A stretch of DNA of 64,000 nucleotides from CBDFGS01 sp965247255 (GTDB taxonomy: Bacteria > Chloroflexota > Dehalococcoidia > Lucifugimonadales > CAUZJF01), in NCBI GenBank assembly GCA_965247255.1, contig CBDFGS010000012.1, positions 372,001 to 436,000 of the forward strand, read 5' to 3'. Positions 62,015 to 64,000 of the stretch are shown one piece after another (within the stretch, counting starts at the first letter, position 1; each line of letters opens with the position of its first letter). The notes under the pieces are model-generated. The model did not search any database, had not been told where the DNA came from, and saw only the letters and a program-made list of their open reading frames with translations. Position numbers and translations under genes: made by a program.

Positions 62015-63327
62015 GCACGCATCCAGCGGGAGACCCATTTAGGCTAATACAGGCCGGACGCGTAATTGACGGCCTGGGCGGTTCTCCTATCGAGCGCGGC
62101 GCGGTGCTTGTTCGAGGCTCCAAGATCGAGGCCGTGGGCCCGCAGAGCGAAGTCGTCGCCCCCGAAGGCGCCCCCGTCGAGAAGCTCGAGTTCCCAGGCA
62201 AGACCGTGATGCCAGGCATGGTGGACTGCCACACCCACCACAACGGCTTCGGCGACGGCCGCGTGGGCGACACCCTTGCGGAGATGCCCGACGAGCTGCT
62301 CACCCTCCAGTCCGCACGTAACGCCAGGGCTGCGCTATTCTCAGGTGTCACCAGCGTGCGCGAGAACGGGCCCAAGAACGATACGATGTTCCGGCTGCGC
62401 GACGCCGTACGAGATGGAGTGGCCATCGGGCCTCGAATGGTCCTGTGCGGCCGGGCGGTCTCCATCATCGGGGGGCACATGGGCTATTTTGGCTCGGAGG
62501 TCACCGGTCCCACCGAGGCCCGGGCCATGACACGTAGGCTCATCAAAGAGGGCGCCGACTACATCAAGATCACCGCCACCGGTGGTTCCACGGCAACCTC
62601 GTTTCCCCTACGCCCGTCCTTCAACGTGGACGAGCTCAAAGCTATCACCCAAGAGGCCCACAAGTTCGGTAAGCTTACCGCCACCCACTGTGTCTCGACA
62701 CAGGGCATCGTGAACTCCCTCGATGCAGACGTCGACATGATCATCCACTGCGTCTTCCAGGAGTCGGACGGCTCTGTCGACTTCCGTGAGGACGTTGCCG
62801 AGCGTATCGGCGATCAAGGAGCGTACGTCAACCCGACGCTGCACATCGCCAGGTCTGCGATATGGAGCCTCGAGCACCGCAAGGAGCTTGAGGGGCTAGG
62901 AGCCGAGGAGCAGGCGCGGTTGGACCGCAGCTACCGGAACTTCGATGCGCGTCTCGAGCATTGCAGGCGCATGATAGACATGGGGCTAAAGTTCATAACC
63001 GGCTCAGATTCCTCCTGGGGCAACTACCAGCTAGGCAACACAGTGTACGAGACCGAGTGTCTTGTGATGGCAGGGTACTCTGCCACCCAGGGCGTCCGTT
63101 CTGTGACCAGCGAAGCGGCTGCATCGCTCGCCATAGACGAGGTCACGGGTTCGCTGGAGCTGGGCAAAGAGGCCGATATGATAGTAGTGGATGGGGACCC
63201 GCTATCGAACGTGAGCGACCTGTGGAACGTCGAAGAGGTGTTCCTGGCGGGCGAGCGAATCGATCGCGGCTCGGCCGAATCGCGCGCCTCGACCCGCCAG
63301 CTGCGCCCGGAGTCGAGCTTGATCTAG
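62011..63327 (+). CDS. Metal-dependent amidohydrolase (imidazolonepropionase/prolidase-like)
   Basis: 438 residues. The metal ligands expected in the amidohydrolase superfamily are seen: HxH in MVDCHTHHN, a Lys likely to be carbamylated in YIKITATGG, His in LTATHCVST and IIHCVFQ, and the last Asp in FITGSDSSW. The beta-sandwich halves lie at both ends (RVIDGLGG and DMIVVDGDPL). It hydrolyses an amide, cyclic imide or dipeptide-type bond; the exact substrate is unknown. It overlaps the PH-domain gene by 4 bases. Confidence 0.88.
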   Translation: MSTHPAGDPFRLIQAGRVIDGLGGSPIERGAVLVRGSKIEAVGPQSEVVAPEGAPVEKLEFPGKTVMPGMVDCHTHHNGFGDGRVGDTLAEMPDELLTLQSARNARAALFSGVTSVRENGPKNDTMFRLRDAVRDGVAIGPRMVLCGRAVSIIGGHMGYFGSEVTGPTEARAMTRRLIKEGADYIKITATGGSTATSFPLRPSFNVDELKAITQEAHKFGKLTATHCVSTQGIVNSLDADVDMIIHCVFQESDGSVDFREDVAERIGDQGAYVNPTLHIARSAIWSLEHRKELEGLGAEEQARLDRSYRNFDARLEHCRRMIDMGLKFITGSDSSWGNYQLGNTVYETECLVMAGYSATQGVRSVTSEAAASLAIDEVTGSLELGKEADMIVVDGDPLSNVSDLWNVEEVFLAGERIDRGSAESRASTRQLRPESSLI

Positions 63328-63417
63328 GGCGCGGGACGGCGATAGCTGCGGTGTTAGGCCTTGCGGAACGGAAAAATCAGCCTGGCGGCGAGTGATGTCG
63401 TCCGCGAGATGCAGCGA

Positions 63418-64000
63418 CTACCAGGAAGGGCTCGTGTCCTCGTAGTCGTTGCTGGTCAGACGTCTCTGGTTTGTGCCGTCAGAGTGCATCAAGTAGATCT
63501 CGGCGTCCCCGTCGAGGTATGACACGAACGCGATGTTTCGCCCGTTGGGGGACCACACCGGGCTGTCGTCACGCACCAGGTTGTGGGTAAGTCTCGTGTG
63601 TGCGCCGCTCTCGACGTCGGCGATGTACACTTCGGCGTTGCCGTCTTTCTCTGACACATATAGGAGCTGCTTTCCGTTGGGAGACCAGGCTATCTGGTAT
63701 TCCGGAGCTTCACTGTCAGTAAGTCTCCTCTGGTCCATCCCATCTGAGTCCATAACGTAGACTTCCGGATTGCCATCCCTGTCCGATAGGACAGCTATTC
63801 TCGTCCTGTCAGGTGACCAGACCGGGCTGTAGTCGAGCGTATCGGTGAGGCGGAACTCATTAACTCCGTCCGGGTTCCGGGTGTAGATGCCCTGGTTTAG
63901 CCCTTTCGGCGCGGCGAATACGACCGAGTCCCCGCCGGGAGACCAGTCGCCAACCCCCTGGCCCGCGATCGATGTCAAAAGGACCGGCTCAGAGCCCTCC
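63418..64000 (-). CDS. TolB-like beta-propeller protein, C-terminal part
   Basis: The frame is open to the right edge, so only the C-terminal 190 or so residues are visible. Four to five WD40-like TolB repeats are seen, each with WSPDRTRIAVLSDRDGN, WSPNGKQLLYVSEKDGN or WSPNGRNIAFVSYLDGD and E-(V/I)-Y-(V/L/I) then RRLT. Periplasmic or secreted beta-propellers of this kind bind peptides or glycans; the N-terminal signal would lie outside the window. It is convergent with the amidohydrolase. Confidence 0.85.
   Translation of the reverse strand, partial: EGSEPVLLTSIAGQGVGDWSPGGDSVVFAAPKGLNQGIYTRNPDGVNEFRLTDTLDYSPVWSPDRTRIAVLSDRDGNPEVYVMDSDGMDQRRLTDSEAPEYQIAWSPNGKQLLYVSEKDGNAEVYIADVESGAHTRLTHNLVRDDSPVWSPNGRNIAFVSYLDGDAEIYLMHSDGTNQRRLTSNDYEDTSPSW

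Noticed and set aside
15..63978. Complete bacterial flagellum or type IV pilus system
   Set aside because: No FliC, FlgE, PilA/PilT or TadA-type set was seen; leader peptides and gene order point to an archaellum.

Overview
The window is GC-rich, densely coded bacterial DNA. It most resembles a Chloroflexota genome of the SAR202/Dehalococcoidia type, probably assembled from a metagenome. That placement is inferred from gene content: a DUF3352 membrane protein, an archaellum cluster in an otherwise bacterial genome, an HD-GYP/LuxR regulator, and many TIM-barrel, sulfatase-like and amidohydrolase genes. No rRNA is present to prove it.

Chromosomal left part (1-19.4 kb). After the tail of a FAD-dependent oxidoreductase and a DUF3352 protein comes a NuoE/NuoF/FdhA-like redox module with a ferredoxin-NADP reductase-type flavoprotein. 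The FdhA-like subunit lacks the catalytic Cys/Sec, His and Arg of formate dehydrogenases. Next come an HD-GYP/LuxR regulator broken by one in-frame TGA, an MMPL exporter, mutS, a small zinc-ribbon gene, and a response regulator followed by a coiled-coil protein.

Archaellum locus (19.4-31.5 kb). Two archaellins, a split ArlC/D/E-like protein, three ArlF/ArlG-like proteins, the ArlH ATPase, the ArlI motor ATPase, the ArlJ membrane platform and an acidic small protein lie on one strand. This is the archaeal swimming filament, not a bacterial flagellum. An IS21-family element sits inside the ArlC/D/E-like gene, separating its coiled-coil/proline-rich half from its C-terminal ArlD/E-like domain. 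No ArlK prepilin peptidase is in the window.

Catabolic cluster (31.6-38.5 kb): a sugar isomerase/epimerase-like TIM barrel, a sulfatase-superfamily enzyme with Thr at the nucleophile position, a BNR/sialidase-like protein, an aldo/keto reductase and a 651-residue protein that looks like an alpha/alpha-barrel carbohydrate-active enzyme.

Mobile region (38.8-59.6 kb), starting at the 3' end of a tRNA-Cys gene and ending at a frameshifted tyrosine integrase. It holds degraded phage tail genes, two inverted IS21 copies around a truncated large serine recombinase with its excisionase-like partner, a DprA plus HAD/phosphoribosyltransferase pair resembling the ShosTA defence/toxin-antitoxin system, an IS1380-family element, a decapitated lipoprotein-like gene, a HicAB pair and a DNA methyltransferase fused to an HNH nuclease. 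The right end (59.7-64 kb) returns to chromosomal genes: a TIM barrel, an NHL-repeat relic, a glutaredoxin-like protein, a PH-domain membrane protein, an amidohydrolase and a partial TolB-like beta-propeller.
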